DNA of 64,000 nucleotides from Echinococcus granulosus (Eukaryota > Platyhelminthes > Cestoda > Cyclophyllidea > Taeniidae). Location of the stretch: positions 471,980-535,979 of the forward strand of contig NW_020170387.1 of assembly GCF_000524195.1 (NCBI RefSeq). The letters run 5' to 3'. Below the pieces are notes generated by a model. The model saw only the letters and a list, made by a program, of their open reading frames with translations. It did not search any database and was not told where the DNA came from. Below, one piece after another: positions 63,476 through 64,000 of this stretch (the stretch's first letter is position 1; every line of letters begins with the position of its first letter). A program made the position numbers and the translations under genes.

Positions 63476-64000
63476 CTGCAATCGAGCAGAAACTGAAGTG
63501 AGTCAACGAGGAATGTATTAACGGAGCCGCACCCCTCTTACAGAGTCCGTGAATTGCGCAATTGATTAAATCTCCAAAGAATTAGAAATTTGAATTGAGA
63601 ACTGCTTTAAAGGGAAATAGGCCTATTTGAGATTCTGATGGAACATTTGGTAACGTGCCCAAAGATTTTATAGAGTACATAATTTGGAGCGTGAGCCTAG
63701 ATTTTGTTATGACCAAAAGTGACGCTTAAAGCAGACATAAAACTAAAGAATGAATGATTGCCGTTTTCCACTCAGTTACGATGCTATGATCGAAGTACAT
63801 ATAAACTTCAAACAAATCCGATTGCACAATTCGTGGTTCATTTTATCCTCTGTCCACTAAATGGCATATAATGTCCAAGTTACAAAGCGGTGAGGATTTA
63901 TGCTCTACATTTAGCATTTGGGCCATGCCAATGTCGAAGAATTTCTCAGATCATTCAAGTTTTCTTCGAATTTCCGGTTACGTTTTCTAAGCCCAGCGAA
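63476..64000. other. Intron of the GRK gene up to the window edge
   Basis: No exon recognised; the kinase-domain exon preceding 63475 must lie beyond the window. Confidence 0.5.

Noticed and set aside
1..64000. CRISPR arrays, operons, insertion sequences, tRNA and rRNA genes
   Set aside because: Looked for and not seen; the window is intron-rich animal DNA. Divergent tRNAs cannot be excluded without a covariance-model search.

Overview
The window is animal nuclear DNA, most likely from a parasitic flatworm (cestode or trematode). It is AT-rich, genes are split into many short exons with GT-AG introns, and nothing looks like a bacterial operon. The flatworm guess rests on gene content (TRPM2-type channels with a C-terminal NUDT9-like domain, as known for flatworm TRPM_PZQ channels), introns as short as 35-41 nt, and compact genes; it is an inference. 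Almost no gene is one open frame, so I built models exon by exon from splice sites, reading phase and family similarity. Two 100-base runs of N (15395-15494 and 43339-43438) are assembly gaps.

Layout. (1) 15-11290, plus strand: a TRPM2-like channel ('TRPM-A'), 25 exons, cut at its 5' end by the window edge. (2) 12268-12689, plus: a complete four-exon acylphosphatase. (3) 13343-31266, minus: a second TRPM2-like channel ('TRPM-B'), tail-to-tail with TRPM-A and with the same exon phases and mostly the same exon lengths. (4) 32129-36120, minus: an ankyrin-repeat gene whose five phase-0 exons could splice in frame into TRPM-B, so it may be the N-terminus of TRPM-B. (5) 37929-42274, minus: a CASD1/Cas1p-like ten-TM sialate O-acetyltransferase, with the N-terminal SGNH part not found. 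(6) 42.3-49.8 kb: mostly gene-poor, with a gap, repeats and a weak plus-strand gene candidate (47327-48655). (7) 49878-51025, minus: an unrecognised basic, disordered protein (3' exons). (8) 52709-53119, minus: 5' exons of an FBXO16-like F-box protein. (9) 53.1-57.3 kb: repeats and an unusual ORF-rich block. (10) 57346-58043, minus: a USPL1-like N-terminal zinc-binding protein. (11) 59073-63475, minus: the 3' half of a GRK2/3-type G-protein-coupled-receptor kinase.

The main point of interest is the TRPM pair. Both keep the TRPM architecture: N-terminal SLOG/MHR region, six TM helices, an FGE pore motif, TRP helix, coiled coil and a NUDT9-homology domain. In both, the exon where a Nudix box should lie instead encodes a conserved four-cysteine insert (C-x5-C-x4-C-x8-C), so the domain is probably a sensor, not an ADP-ribose hydrolase. 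The S2-S3 calcium-site residues known from TRPM2 are also changed, and the S4 arginine is kept in TRPM-A but is leucine in TRPM-B. The possible ankyrin-TRPM fusion would be a new architecture if transcripts confirm it.
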